Source of the DNA: an uncultured Prevotellaceae bacterium
GTDB lineage: Bacteria > Bacteroidota > Bacteroidia > Bacteroidales > Bacteroidaceae
Direction: 5' to 3'
DNA: 32,234 nt
Assembly: GCA_947166305.1 (NCBI GenBank)
Contig: CAMVDV010000032.1
Coordinates: 1-32,234, forward strand
The position numbers were made by a program, and so were the translations under genes. Positions 1-7,688 of the stretch are shown piece after piece; position 1 is the stretch's first letter, and each line of letters begins with the position of its first letter. The notes beneath the pieces are model-generated. The model saw only the letters and a list, made by a program, of their open reading frames with translations, had not been told where the DNA came from and made no database searches.

Positions 1-938
1 ATTTTCTTGGTGATGCCGGCGGCTTTCAGCCAGTTCTTCAATGGCGCCTGTGTCATCTTGTCCGCAAAGCCGACGAAGACAGGGCCTGTTCCTCGCTCGC
101 CGATCAGTTCCAGAGCCTCGTCACTTATGGGATTGTTTACCAGTTCCTTTGTTTTCAGCATACGAAGGGTAACATACATACCTCCATCGCCGTATGGCTG
201 TATGTTCTCCCATGTGAGTTGCTTGATGTCGCTCTTTCTCAGACCTGTCAGACAAGCAAAGAGAAAAGCAGTTTTTAATACGGGATATTGGCATGGGGTG
301 TTCGCCAACCTGACAAGCTCATCCTTGGACAGGTGCTCTTTCTCCGTGGGGATGGTGTCTATGCGCTCCAAGAAGCCGTTGGGGTTCTCCATAATCTTGT
401 GTTCCCTGTAGGCAGTATGAAGTACGGCACGGAAGGTTGACCAATAGCCAGCTACACTGTTGATGTGCAGCTTGTGTTCCGTGTGGATGGTCTGAGGTGC
501 AGTCATCAGGTACTCACGGAACTTGTTGCACAGGTCAACATTGATTTCATCGAAGCGGCACTTATTGTTGCAGAAACGGGCAAAATGCTTATAGACGTGT
601 TGCCACTTGCAGTTCTTCTTGTCTGCCTTCTGCTTGAAGTAGGCAAGGAAGTCGCCTTTCATCTTGTCACGGTCAAAGAAGTCGTACCTCTCATTGACTA
701 TGGACTCATAGCGACGGCAACGGAGGGCTTCAGCCTTCTCACGCATACGGTCGTTGTAGTCCTTCTCTCGTTGTGACTTCGGCTTGGCATAGATGTAGAT
801 GCCGAGGGATTCATGGCGCATAACCTTCATGGTGGACTCGTCCCGATAGCCGGGATAGTAGTCAAGGTAGAAGGAAAGCTGTTCTCCGCCTTTGATTTTC
901 CGTGTGCGGAGGGTCACGGTCTTGCAGATGTTACTCAT
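1..938 (-). CDS. Tyrosine recombinase / integrase, C-terminus missing at window edge
   Basis: The first 312 residues of a site-specific recombinase, which would catalyse integration and excision of the element. I read the ATG at 938 (protein starts MSNICKTVTLRTRK). Residues 1-95 form a basic arm-binding-like N-terminal region typical of Bacteroidota integrases. A SAM-like core-binding domain follows (about 100-200, ending near HTAYREHKIMENPNGF). The start of the catalytic domain carries the box I motif TGLRKSDI with its catalytic Arg, and a later LKTKEL segment is a candidate for the catalytic Lys hairpin. The reading stops at GITKK, just before the expected HxxR and Tyr motifs, which lie outside the window. 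It sits 204 bp downstream of the HTH gene on the same strand and is probably controlled by it. The gene is open at the edge, not broken by a stop. Confidence 0.88.
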   Translation of the reverse strand, partial: MSNICKTVTLRTRKIKGGEQLSFYLDYYPGYRDESTMKVMRHESLGIYIYAKPKSQREKDYNDRMREKAEALRCRRYESIVNERYDFFDRDKMKGDFLAYFKQKADKKNCKWQHVYKHFARFCNNKCRFDEINVDLCNKFREYLMTAPQTIHTEHKLHINSVAGYWSTFRAVLHTAYREHKIMENPNGFLERIDTIPTEKEHLSKDELVRLANTPCQYPVLKTAFLFACLTGLRKSDIKQLTWENIQPYGDGGMYVTLRMLKTKELVNNPISDEALELIGERGTGPVFVGFADKMTQAPLKNWLKAAGITKK

Positions 939-1096
939 ACTTATATCTTTTTATTGTTAGTAATCATGGTGGAGCGTTTGAGCTTCGCTCTTCCTCCTCC
1001 TTACAAGGCATAGTTCAAGCAAGCTTGGCTCTGCTCTTGTTTCGTTCGTCGGTTCTCCACGGGTGCAAAGGAACTCAATGATGCGGTGCTGACTCC

Positions 1097-1124
1097 GATT
1101 ATTCCTAATCATCACTGAATAATC
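1097..1124. promoter_or_regulatory. Small dyad between HTH gene and integrase gene
   Basis: GATTATTC at 1097-1104 is repeated in inverted form as GAATAATC at 1117-1124. It lies in the 204-bp gap between the stop of the HTH gene (1143) and the integrase start (938). No T-run follows on the minus strand, so an operator or RNA hairpin is more likely than an intrinsic terminator. Nothing shows which protein, if any, binds it. Confidence 0.3.
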
Positions 1125-1142
1125 TGTCAGTATGGTAGAAAT

Positions 1143-2105
1143 TCAGAATCCGGCGGGCATCATTCCCAAGGATTTCCGTTCTTCCATTACTCTCTCAACG
1201 TCTGAACGGAGCAGGAGGTTAAGCCGTCCTACCTTTGTCTTTTCAATGTGCTTTACCTTGACGATGTGGCAGATGTTGGCTTTGGTCAGTCCATAGAGTT
1301 GTTGCACTTGCTCCACCGTATAATAGTTCTCATCAGAAAGAAGGTTGGTACGCCGAAGTTCATCAAAGTGACTTTGAGAGTAGTAGGTGTGTCCGTACTC
1401 ACGTTTATTTGGTATCTTGTGGCGATGCGCATAGGAACGGACTGCCGTTAGGTTAATACCGTAACGGTCTGCCACTTCCTGTGGTGACAGCCAATCGACG
1501 ATGGCATCAGTGTCTATGGTAGTGCCGAATACAGCATCAATATGTTTCTTGCTGTAATAGTTCCGTCCAGCTATACGGCACATGGGGATCTGGTGGCGTT
1601 TGGCAGATGCATAAAGCCACGACTGCTTGACCTTGTAAATCTGCTTTACTTCCTCGCCAGAGTAGTATTCAAGAACTTCATCGGTTGCACGTTCCTCCTT
1701 TGCCTTGTCCTTTGCAGAATTCTTTATTTTCTTGGAAACAGACTTCTTGGGCTTAGTACATGGCAGGACACGATTATAAGGATTGGCCGCAAACATCTTC
1801 TCGATGTCACTCCTGCGGACAAGAGCCATTCGGCTGCTCAGCCGTGAAGCTGGCAACTTTCCATGCTCAACGAGTTTATAGACATACTGACGGGTGCAGC
1901 CTAAAAGGATGGCTGCTTTGGAAAAAGTCAAATACTCCTGCTGCTGGAGTTCCGACACTGGCTCAACAGCCCGAAGGAAATCCCGTTGTCTCTTTTTCTT
2001 GGTTTCTTTTGCTTGCTCGGCACATTCCTCTGAGCAGTACTTCTGCATTCCGTTGTTTGTGGTGAAGACCTTACCACAATAAGCACATTTTCTGGTCTTT
2101 GGCAT
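1143..2105 (-). CDS. Zinc-finger plus four tandem HTH DNA-binding protein (excisionase/regulator type)
   Basis: A 320-residue protein that starts with a small Cys4 zinc-binding motif (C7, C10, C24, C28). It then has four excisionase/MerR-like winged-helix units, at about 57-106, 147-193, 204-250 and 261-308. Each shows the pattern (Y/W)(Y/L)(T/S)xxEVxxxYG...LYxxxKxxxIP...RxYYSxxHID. A Lys-rich linker (118-138) separates the first unit from the rest. Such proteins are common partners of tyrosine recombinases in Bacteroidota elements. By analogy this one may be a recombination directionality factor that binds several att sites at once, or a repressor of the integrase; neither is shown here. The start at 2105 is supported by the second copy at 32186, whose first 16 residues are identical. 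Confidence 0.8.
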   Translation of the reverse strand: MPKTRKCAYCGKVFTTNNGMQKYCSEECAEQAKETKKKRQRDFLRAVEPVSELQQQEYLTFSKAAILLGCTRQYVYKLVEHGKLPASRLSSRMALVRRSDIEKMFAANPYNRVLPCTKPKKSVSKKIKNSAKDKAKEERATDEVLEYYSGEEVKQIYKVKQSWLYASAKRHQIPMCRIAGRNYYSKKHIDAVFGTTIDTDAIVDWLSPQEVADRYGINLTAVRSYAHRHKIPNKREYGHTYYSQSHFDELRRTNLLSDENYYTVEQVQQLYGLTKANICHIVKVKHIEKTKVGRLNLLLRSDVERVMEERKSLGMMPAGF

Positions 2106-2463
2106 ACTTGCGATATTTATGGGTTCAACATTCCTTTTGTTGTACCTCTCCGCAAGTAATTACAAGTAAACTATCGACACCGTTTGTCAACTTTCGCCAC
2201 GATGTTGCTATTCTCAAAAAAAAGTTCAGGATTCTGTCAACTGTTGTAACCTTTCGGCAACCATTGTCAACTCTATCCACGATGTGGCAAAAATAAAGCC
2301 TCGTAAATTCCCTGCGGTAGAAATACGTTGCAAATTTATAGGGAATTTCCGAAGCAACCAAAAACAGCTTCTGAAGTGTTAAAATCTAAAAGCGACTGTA
2401 ATACAATGATTTAAGTCTGATTAGTTTTCGTTATTCATGGTAGTTTAGAGGTCTCTAAATACA
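2057..2463 (-). repeat. Left arm of a ~400-bp inverted repeat (element end)
   Basis: The reverse complement of this segment aligns with 31829-32234 over about 400 bp. It includes the first 16 codons of the HTH gene, the non-coding leader and the core palindrome. By eye the identity is around 90%, with scattered substitutions and few indels, so these are diverged copies and not an assembly duplicate. The leader carries TGTCAACT at 2185-2192, 2235-2242 and 2265-2272, two of them followed by CCACGATGT. This layout is what arm-type integrase or directionality-factor sites look like. Confidence 0.85.
2444..2459 (+). other. Candidate att core site (left element end)
   Basis: TTTAGAGGTCTCTAAA: 7-bp inverted arms TTTAGAG/CTCTAAA around a 2-bp centre, or 5-bp arms around a 6-bp spacer AGGTCT. 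It sits exactly where the two element copies stop matching, as expected for a tyrosine recombinase crossover site. The true spacer length cannot be read from one sequence. Confidence 0.6.
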
Positions 2464-2519
2464 GATGATCGGACACACCCTCTTTTATGATTTAACCACA
2501 ATTTGGGACATCATATATA

Positions 2520-2630
2520 AACCACGAATTACACGAATTGGGACGGTGAATAGAAACCATAATAACAATTTGTGCAATTCGTGTAATTCGTGTAGAATTC
2601 ATCAGTTTCAATTCGTGCTGGTTCGTGGTT
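2520..2630. repeat. ACACGAATT-type intergenic palindromic repeat
   Basis: AACCACGAATTACACGAATT at 2520-2539 is matched by an inverted, slightly degenerate arm at 2610-2630, with further AATTCGTG copies at about 2576-2593. It lies in the gap between the element end and the ugd stop (2464-2693), where I see no gene. The same family occurs at 6633-6783. The large hairpin it can form on the ugd transcript might help end or protect the message. Confidence 0.6.
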
Positions 2631-2693
2631 AAAAGTTCTTAGTTGTATTACGACACTGCCTTTTTGTTATATATATAATAATGTGTCGCCTCG

Positions 2694-4040
2694 TCAGTCG
2701 CAGCCGAAGATGTCGCGGGTGTAGACTTTGTCCTTCACGTCGTCGAGGCAAGCTTCGTAGCGGTTGGCGACGATGGCTTGCGACTGCTGCTTGAAGGCCT
2801 TGAGGTCGTTCACCACGCGCGAGCCGAAGAAGCTCTCGCCGTCCTGCAAGGTCGGCTCGTAGATGATGACTTCGGCACCCTTTGCCTTGATGCGCTTCAT
2901 GATGCCCTGTATGGCCGACTGACGGAAGTTGTCGCTGCCCGACTTCATGGTCAAGCGGAAGACACCGATGACACAATTGTGTTCGCTCTGACTGTTCCAC
3001 TCTGCATTCTCACTATAGTAGCCTGCCTTGCGCAAGACGGCATCGGCAATGTAGTCCTTCCTGGTTCGGTTGCTCTCCACGATGGCCGTCATCATCTGCT
3101 GCGGCACGTCGCGATAGTTGGCCAGAAGCTGCTTGGTGTCCTTGGGCAGACAATAGCCGCCGTAGCCAAAGCTGGGGTTGTTGTAGTGCGTACCGATGCG
3201 GGGGTCGAGGCCGACGCCACGGATGATGGCCTTCGGGTCGAGACCTTTCACCTCGGCATACGTGTCAAGTTCGTTGAAGTAGCTGACACGCAGGGCAAGG
3301 TATGTGTTGGCAAAGAGCTTCACCGCCTCAGCTTCCTTCATGCCCATGAAGAGCGTGTCGATGTTCTCTTTCTCCGCTCCTTCCTGCAGGAGCTTGGCAA
3401 AGGTTTCGGCAAGGGCTTTGGCATCAGGATTGCCAATGGCCGTGATGGCGGCGTTCTCTTCGGTGAAGTTGTTGTCGCTTATCTCGATGGTCTTGGGGTA
3501 ACCCACGATGATGCGCGAGGGATAAAGATTGTCGTAGAGCGCCTTGCTCTCGCGAAGGAACTCGGGCGAGAAGAGCAGGTTGAACTTCTTGCCTTTCAGT
3601 TCGGGCTTGTAGAGGAACTTGAGGGCATACTTTGCATAGAGGCTGCGGCAGTAGCCCACAGGGATGGTGCTCTTGATGACCATCACGGCATCGGGGTTGA
3701 CAGAGATGACGAGGTCGATGACGTCTTCGATGTGATGCGTGTCGAAGAAGTTCTTCACCGGGTCGTAGTTCGTGGGCGCAGCGATGACAACGAAGTCGGC
3801 ATCCTTGTAGGCCGCAGCACCGTCGAGCGTAGCCTTCAGGTGCAAGTCCTTTTCGGCAAGATACTTCTCGATGTACTCGTCCTGGATGGGCGAGATGCGT
3901 TTGTTGATCTTCTCCACTTTCTCGGGAATGACGTCCACGGCCGTCACCTCATGGTGCTGGCTGAGCAACGTGGCAATGGACAGACCGACATAGCCTGTGC
4001 CGGCAACTGCTATTTTCAGTTCATTGAAGTCTCTCATCAT
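2694..4040 (-). CDS. ugd: UDP-glucose 6-dehydrogenase family (nucleotide-sugar dehydrogenase)
   Basis: A 448-residue cytosolic NAD-dependent enzyme that would oxidise UDP-glucose to UDP-glucuronate for capsule or exopolysaccharide synthesis. The N-terminal Rossmann fold has GTGYVGL at 14-20. The central domain shows KSTIPVGY and SPEFLRES. The family signature [24 protein letters not shown] spans about 236-259, with Lys241 and Asn245. The catalytic cysteine is Cys297 in [14 protein letters not shown], and the C-terminal NAD-sugar domain is complete. The length is a little above the usual 390-440. Substrate specificity (UDP-glucose versus related sugars) is not fixed by these motifs. The ATG at 4040 is directly followed by a second ATG, so either could be used. 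It stands alone, divergent from holB, with no sugar-polymer genes next to it. Confidence 0.93.
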   Translation of the reverse strand: MMRDFNELKIAVAGTGYVGLSIATLLSQHHEVTAVDVIPEKVEKINKRISPIQDEYIEKYLAEKDLHLKATLDGAAAYKDADFVVIAAPTNYDPVKNFFDTHHIEDVIDLVISVNPDAVMVIKSTIPVGYCRSLYAKYALKFLYKPELKGKKFNLLFSPEFLRESKALYDNLYPSRIIVGYPKTIEISDNNFTEENAAITAIGNPDAKALAETFAKLLQEGAEKENIDTLFMGMKEAEAVKLFANTYLALRVSYFNELDTYAEVKGLDPKAIIRGVGLDPRIGTHYNNPSFGYGGYCLPKDTKQLLANYRDVPQQMMTAIVESNRTRKDYIADAVLRKAGYYSENAEWNSQSEHNCVIGVFRLTMKSGSDNFRQSAIQGIMKRIKAKGAEVIIYEPTLQDGESFFGSRVVNDLKAFKQQSQAIVANRYEACLDDVKDKVYTRDIFGCD

Positions 4041-4082
4041 TTTATTTACTAATTAATGATTTACCTTTTACTAAATTATTTG

Positions 4083-4090
4083 CAAAGTTA
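4083..4090 (-). promoter_or_regulatory. Candidate -7 box for ugd
   Basis: On the minus strand this reads TAACTTTG, matching the Bacteroidota -7 consensus TANNTTTG, 42 bp upstream of the ugd ATG. No clear TTG at the -33 distance was found, so the call rests on the -7 box alone. Confidence 0.5.
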
Positions 4091-4100
4091 CGAAATAATT

Positions 4101-4128
4101 CTCAACTCTTAACCCTTAACTCTTAACT
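4101..4128. repeat. TTAAGAGTTAAG repeat, copy flanking holB on the left
   Basis: Read on the minus strand this is a run of GTTAAG(A/G)(G/A) units. The same run in the opposite orientation begins at 5307, so holB is bracketed by inverted copies. Such low-complexity runs are common between genes in Bacteroidales; no function is evident. Confidence 0.45.
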
Positions 4129-4134
4129 TTTTTG

Positions 4135-4142
4135 TATCTTTG
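4135..4142 (+). promoter_or_regulatory. Candidate -7 box for holB
   Basis: TATCTTTG matches TANNTTTG, 44 bp upstream of the holB ATG at 4187. The -33 element is not recognisable. Confidence 0.5.
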
Positions 4143-4186
4143 CAAACAAATAACAAGCGAGCATGGCTCGTAGGTCAATAAAGTAA

Positions 4187-5311
4187 ATGACATTCAACGA
4201 CATCATAGGACAGGACGAGGTGAAGGAACATCTGCATCGGTTGCTGCGAGAGAACAAGTTACCGCACGCTCTGATGTTCTGCGGACCGCGAGGCGCAGGC
4301 AAACTTCCGCTTGCCTTGGCCTTCGCGCAGATGCTTCTCTGCCAGCACCCGACAGACGAAGGTGCTTGCGGCACATGCACGGACTGCCGAATGTCGCACC
4401 TCTGGGCGCATCCCGACCTTCACTTCTCTTTCCCCGTCTATAAGGGTAAGAGCTCGGACAAGCCCATCTCCGAAGACTTCCTCAAAGAGTGGCGCGAACA
4501 GATAAGCCGCTCGCCATACTTCGACACGGAGGACTGGCTCGAGGACATCGGCGCGGAGAATCAGCAAGTGGTCATCTATGTGCAGGAGAGCGACAACCTG
4601 CAAAGGAAGCTTGCCCTCAAGTCGAGTCAGGGCGGACGCAAGGTGGTGGTCATCTGGCTGCCTGAGCGCATGAACGAACAGACGGGCAACAAGCTCCTGA
4701 AGCTCATCGAGGAGCCTCCCGTCGGCACGCACTTCCTGCTCGTCAGCCAAGAGCCCGACCTCGTGCTCGGCACCATACAGAGCCGTGTGCAACGCATCAA
4801 CGTGCCGGCTCTCGGCGAGGACGTCATCTGCAAGGCACTCATGGAACGTCACGCCATGCCGCAGGACGATGCTCAGCGGCTGGCACACATCGCACAAGGC
4901 AACTACACCGAGGCTCTGAAACGTATGCAGCAAAGCTCGGAGCAGAAGCAGTTCTTCGACCTCTTCACACAGCTCATGCGCGACAGCTATGCCCGACGCA
5001 TCAAGAATATGTACGCATGGGCACTCGCCGCATCGGAGCTGGGGAGAGAGAGGCAGAAGCGGATGCTCCAATACTTCCAAGGACAGCTGCGCGAGAACTT
5101 CATCTATAACTTCCATCAGCCGCAGATCAGTTTCCTCGGACGGGAAGAAGAAAGCTTCAGCACACGCTTTGCGCCGTTCATCAACGAACGCAACGTCGTG
5201 GGCATCATGAACGAGCTGAGCGATGCCGAACGCGACATCTCGCAGAACGTCAGCGCCCGAATGGTCTTCTTCGACCTCGCACTGAAGATGATCATATTAC
5301 TTAAAAGTTAA
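4187..5311 (+). CDS. holB: DNA polymerase III delta-prime-like clamp-loader subunit
   Basis: A 374-residue AAA+ protein of the clamp-loader family, expected to act in loading the sliding clamp during replication. The start MTFNDIIGQDEVKEHL and the PHALMFCGPRGAGK block are family hallmarks. The P-loop ends GKL (33-40) where ATP-binding members have GKT/GKS, which fits delta-prime as a non-hydrolysing subunit. A zinc module is formed by C52, C61, C64 and C67. The sensor/arginine-finger region reads IQSRVQR in place of the usual SRC. KLLKLIEEPP, typical of DnaX/HolB, is present. The stop codon lies inside a TTAAG repeat, so the final residues (LLKS) run into repeat DNA. It precedes ricT on the same strand with a 133-bp gap. 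Confidence 0.88.
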   Translation: MTFNDIIGQDEVKEHLHRLLRENKLPHALMFCGPRGAGKLPLALAFAQMLLCQHPTDEGACGTCTDCRMSHLWAHPDLHFSFPVYKGKSSDKPISEDFLKEWREQISRSPYFDTEDWLEDIGAENQQVVIYVQESDNLQRKLALKSSQGGRKVVVIWLPERMNEQTGNKLLKLIEEPPVGTHFLLVSQEPDLVLGTIQSRVQRINVPALGEDVICKALMERHAMPQDDAQRLAHIAQGNYTEALKRMQQSSEQKQFFDLFTQLMRDSYARRIKNMYAWALAASELGRERQKRMLQYFQGQLRENFIYNFHQPQISFLGREEESFSTRFAPFINERNVVGIMNELSDAERDISQNVSARMVFFDLALKMIILLKS

Positions 5312-5334
5312 GAATTAAGAGTTAAGAGTTAAGA
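5307..5334. repeat. TTAAGAGTTAAG repeat, copy flanking holB on the right
   Basis: AGTTAAGAATTAAGAGTTAAG continues into further TTAAG units and contains the holB stop codon (5309-5311). It is inverted relative to the copy at 4101-4128. Confidence 0.45.
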
Positions 5335-5356
5335 AATATTGAGTTAAGACTTGTAG

Positions 5357-5376
5357 GGACGCGCCGTGGCGCGTCC
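5357..5376. repeat. GC-rich 9-bp palindrome between holB and ricT
   Basis: GGACGCGCC and GGCGCGTCC face each other with a 2-bp centre. The AT-rich surroundings make it stand out. There is no T-run directly after it, so termination between holB and ricT is uncertain; a dispersed REP-like palindrome is the simpler reading. Confidence 0.5.
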
Positions 5377-5444
5377 GTTAGTCAAGAAATAAGAAATAAT
5401 AAATAAGGATTAAGGAAGAAGAAATTCTTAATTATTGAACGACA

Positions 5445-6563
5445 ATGGACAAACAATACCATAGCGGCGAAGGCGGGCACGGCTTCTCTGCCCAAAGCGC
5501 CAATACGGGCCACTATGCCCAGCTCAACACCTACGACTATCTTGCCGACGTGCCGGGCAACAATGATGCCACAGACCTCGTGGAAGTGCAGTTCAAGAAC
5601 ACCCGCAAGGCTTACTATCACAACACGGAAGGCTTGCCGCTCAAGAAGGGCGACATCGTGGCAGTGGAAGCCAACCCTGGGCACGACATCGGCGTGGTGT
5701 CGCTCACGGGAAAGCTCGTGCCGCTGCAGATGAAGCACGCCAACCTGAAGCCCGGCGAAGAGATACGGAAGATCTACCGCCTGGCGCGAGAGAACGACAT
5801 GGAGCGCTATGCCGAAGCCAAAGCCCGCGAGCACGGCACGATGATACAGAGCCGACAGATAGCAAAGGACCTGGGGCTGGAGATGAAGATAGGCGATGTG
5901 GAGTATCAAGGCGACGGCGGCAAGGCGATCTTCTACTACATTGCCGACGGCCGCGTGGACTTCCGTCAGCTCATCAAGGTGCTGGCCGACACGTTCCACG
6001 TCCGCATCGAGATGAAACAGATTGGCGCACGGCAGGAGGCAGGACGCATCGGCGGCTTCGGCCCTTGCGGACGCGAGTTGTGCTGTGCCGGATGGCTCAA
6101 GAACTTCCAGAGCGTCGGCACGAGCGCGGCACGTTTCCAAGACCTGAGCCTCAATCCGCAGAAGCTGGCAGGACAGTGCGCAAAGCTGAAGTGCTGCATG
6201 AACTACGAGGTGGACCAGTACGTCGAGGCAAGCCGCAAGCTGCCTGCACGCGACGTGATGCTCTACACGCAGGATGCCGAATACTATCTCTTCAAGGCCG
6301 ACATCCTGGGTCAAAGCGTCACCTACTCCACCGACAAACGCTCGCCCTCCAACCTCGTCACGATAAGTGCTGAGCGGGCAAAGGCTGTCATCGAGATGAA
6401 CCAGCGCGGCGAGAAACCCATCTCGCTCGAAGAGGGCGGACACAAGGAGCCGGAGCGTCCCGTTGACCTCGCCACGCAGGAAGACCTGAACCGCTTCGAC
6501 AAAAAGAAACGCAAGAAAAAGCACAAGAACAAACCACCGCGCACAGGCGCTGGCGCTCAATAA
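5445..6563 (+). CDS. ricT: PSP1/RicT-family protein
   Basis: A 372-residue cytosolic protein with a PSP1 domain. The Cys-rich signature is complete: GPCGRELCCA (C208, C213, C214) and QCAKLKCCMNYE (C245, C250, C251), both typical of RicT/YaaT. In Bacillus subtilis RicT works in an Fe-S containing complex with RicA and RicF that affects RNA processing and development; no ricA or ricF is seen here, so that role is not transferable with confidence. The first 40 residues are low complexity, and the tail (about 350-372) is a Lys-rich run (KKKRKKKHKNK), which suggests nucleic-acid contact. Gene order holB-ricT-gldH on one strand is, as I recall it, conserved in Bacteroidales, which supports all three calls. 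Confidence 0.85.
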   Translation: MDKQYHSGEGGHGFSAQSANTGHYAQLNTYDYLADVPGNNDATDLVEVQFKNTRKAYYHNTEGLPLKKGDIVAVEANPGHDIGVVSLTGKLVPLQMKHANLKPGEEIRKIYRLARENDMERYAEAKAREHGTMIQSRQIAKDLGLEMKIGDVEYQGDGGKAIFYYIADGRVDFRQLIKVLADTFHVRIEMKQIGARQEAGRIGGFGPCGRELCCAGWLKNFQSVGTSAARFQDLSLNPQKLAGQCAKLKCCMNYEVDQYVEASRKLPARDVMLYTQDAEYYLFKADILGQSVTYSTDKRSPSNLVTISAERAKAVIEMNQRGEKPISLEEGGHKEPERPVDLATQEDLNRFDKKKRKKKHKNKPPRTGAGAQ

Positions 6564-6632
6564 ACCTCCACAATCCGCAGACTGCCTAACCACCAGATTT
6601 CACGGACTACATATATTAATATGATATATTAA

Positions 6633-6783
6633 AACCACGAATTTCACGAATTACACGAATTAAGAATATAGATAAAAACTGTTGATATAACGGATGATAC
6701 TGATAACTTCAATTCGTGTAATTCGTGTAATTCGTGGTAAAAATAATCAGTCGCAGTTCGTGCAATTCGAGTAATTCGTGGTT
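6633..6783. repeat. ACACGAATT-type intergenic repeat, larger copy
   Basis: A left arm at 6633-6661 (AACCACGAATT, then two more CACGAATT units) is matched by an inverted arm at 6711-6738 and a further degenerate arm at 6757-6783. It fills most of the ricT-gldH gap (6564-6826). A reading frame in phase with gldH runs back through the last arms, but this is repeat DNA and not coding. Confidence 0.65.
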
Positions 6784-6826
6784 GAAGTCATCAGTCTCTG
6801 TCCGTCTAATCCGTTGTATTGAAGCT

Positions 6827-7285
6827 ATGTGTCGGTTACTTTTCATTCCGTTGATAGGTATGCTGTGCTCCGGTTGTACCGACGGCACGGTGCTGCACTG
6901 CTACAAGCCGCTGCCCAGTGAGGGATGGGACAGACGCGACACGGTCTGCTTCAGCCTGCCGAAGACGGAGTCGGACCTCGACGGCTCGCTCATCGTCGGG
7001 CTGCGGACTGCGGCTCATGTGGACTTCCAAAACATCGTGCTGGCCGTGGAATGCTGCGACGAAGAGACAGGCCTCGGTCGATGCGACACTGTGCGCTATC
7101 CACTGACCGATGCCGAAGGCTTCCCCGTAGCCAGAGGTGTCAACCATCATCAGTACGAGACTCAGCGACTGCCCTTCCACCAGAAGAAAGGCAGCGAAGG
7201 CACCGTCCGCATCCGCCACATCATGACACGCGAAGTGATGAAGGGCATCACAGAGGTCGGCATTAAGATAGAGACCGAGGACTGA
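6827..7285 (+). CDS. gldH: GldH-type lipoprotein
   Basis: A 152-residue lipoprotein. In gliding Bacteroidota GldH is needed for motility; in non-gliding relatives it is kept, and its exact task is unclear. I chose the ATG at 6827 because it gives a short signal peptide (MCRLLFIPLIGML) with Cys17 as the lipidation site (LCSGC), whereas the upstream in-frame extension is made of ACGAATT repeat DNA. Family features are the opening YKPLPSEGWDRRDTVCFSLP, the central LIVGLRTAAHVDFQNIVLAVEC and the closing MKGITEVGIKIE. The Cys at -3 of the lipobox is slightly unusual. The gene is followed by a 22-bp repeat array and a strong terminator. Confidence 0.82.
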   Translation: MCRLLFIPLIGMLCSGCTDGTVLHCYKPLPSEGWDRRDTVCFSLPKTESDLDGSLIVGLRTAAHVDFQNIVLAVECCDEETGLGRCDTVRYPLTDAEGFPVARGVNHHQYETQRLPFHQKKGSEGTVRIRHIMTREVMKGITEVGIKIETED

Positions 7286-7297
7286 CAGCCACGGCTG

Positions 7298-7385
7298 AAA
7301 TCGCCGCCTGCGGAGTCGGCCGTCGCAGCACGCGGAAATGGCAATCGCAGCACGCGAAGTTTGCCATCGCCGCACGCGAAGTTTC
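7298..7385. repeat. ~22-bp GC-rich tandem repeat array (copy 1)
   Basis: Three to four degenerate units, with a core close to GCAATCGCAGCACGCGAAG, lie between the gldH stop and its terminator. A related array is at 11341-11422. Units abut directly with no spacers. Confidence 0.6.
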
Positions 7386-7394
7386 AGGACATAA

Positions 7395-7437
7395 AGAGAG
7401 GCAACTTCCGCCACGGGAAGTTGCCTCTCTCTTTTTC
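7395..7437. terminator. Intrinsic terminator between convergent genes
   Basis: AGAGAGGCAACTTCC (7395-7409) pairs perfectly with its complement at 7416-7430 over a 6-nt loop and is followed by CTTTTTCC. On the minus strand the same hairpin is followed by TTTATG. It therefore can end gldH from the left and the small-peptide transcript from the right. Confidence 0.85.
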
Positions 7438-7454
7438 CTGTATCGGAGAGAAGA

Positions 7455-7607
7455 TTATTCCTCGCCCCAGATGTTCCATTCGTCCTCTTTCGTGAGTGCC
7501 TGACTGCCGTCCACAGTCTTGTCGCTCACCACGCTCAGGCTCTCGGCCAGCATCTGTGATGCCTCGGCCTCTTCAATCTGCATTGCAGGTGCAAAATACT
7601 TTTTCAT
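7455..7607 (-). CDS. 50-residue orphan peptide with acidic WNIWGEE end
   Basis: An intact small frame with ATG at 7607 and TAA at 7455. The protein begins MKKYFAPAMQIEEAEASQML, has a polar middle, and ends KEDEWNIWGEE. It is acidic and has no membrane segment or signal peptide. It resembles a loose class of short Bacteroidales peptides that begin MKKY.xP and end in Trp/acidic residues; I know of no proven function for them. It lies 81 bp downstream of the large discoidin protein on the same strand and could be translated from the same message. Start and length are consistent with that class, which is why I keep it despite its size. A chance frame remains possible. Confidence 0.6.
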   Translation of the reverse strand: MKKYFAPAMQIEEAEASQMLAESLSVVSDKTVDGSQALTKEDEWNIWGEE

Positions 7608-7648
7608 ACCTTATATTATTATTATATATTATTACATTTGATATAGAG

Positions 7649-7672
7649 GTTCCCTCCCCGGGAGGAGGGAAC
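7649..7672 (-). terminator. Hairpin after the discoidin gene
   Basis: GTTCCCTCC and GGAGGGAAC form a 9-bp stem 17 bp past the stop of the 7689-11048 gene. There is no strong T-run, so it may be a weak terminator or a processing/stability hairpin ahead of the small-peptide gene. Confidence 0.4.
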
Positions 7673-7688
7673 ACTGTCTGCATCTGGT

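Larger units (their letters stand above)
1..2463 (-). mobile_element. End of an integrative element (left copy), truncated by window edge
   Basis: This stretch holds a tyrosine recombinase and a multi-HTH protein, both reading leftward, then about 350 bp of non-coding DNA with arm-like TGTCAACT motifs and a core-like palindrome TTTAGAGGTCTCTAAA at 2444-2459. The boundary near 2463 is defined by comparison with the inverted homologous copy at 31829-32234: the two match at roughly 90% by eye up to the motif TGTATTTAGAG and then diverge completely. The rest of the element lies to the left of the window, so cargo and mobilisation genes are unseen. An integrative and mobilizable or conjugative element is the natural reading; a bare integrase-HTH island is the alternative. 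Confidence 0.75.

Noticed and set aside
2778..4052. Long open frame (424 codons) antisense to ugd
   Set aside because: The minus-strand frame has every UDP-glucose dehydrogenase motif. The antisense frame is Val/Leu/His-rich with no recognisable domain, a normal by-product of GC-rich coding DNA.
6734..6826. N-terminal extension of the GldH frame
   Set aside because: The added codons are ACGAATT repeat DNA, and the internal ATG at 6827 gives a proper lipoprotein signal.
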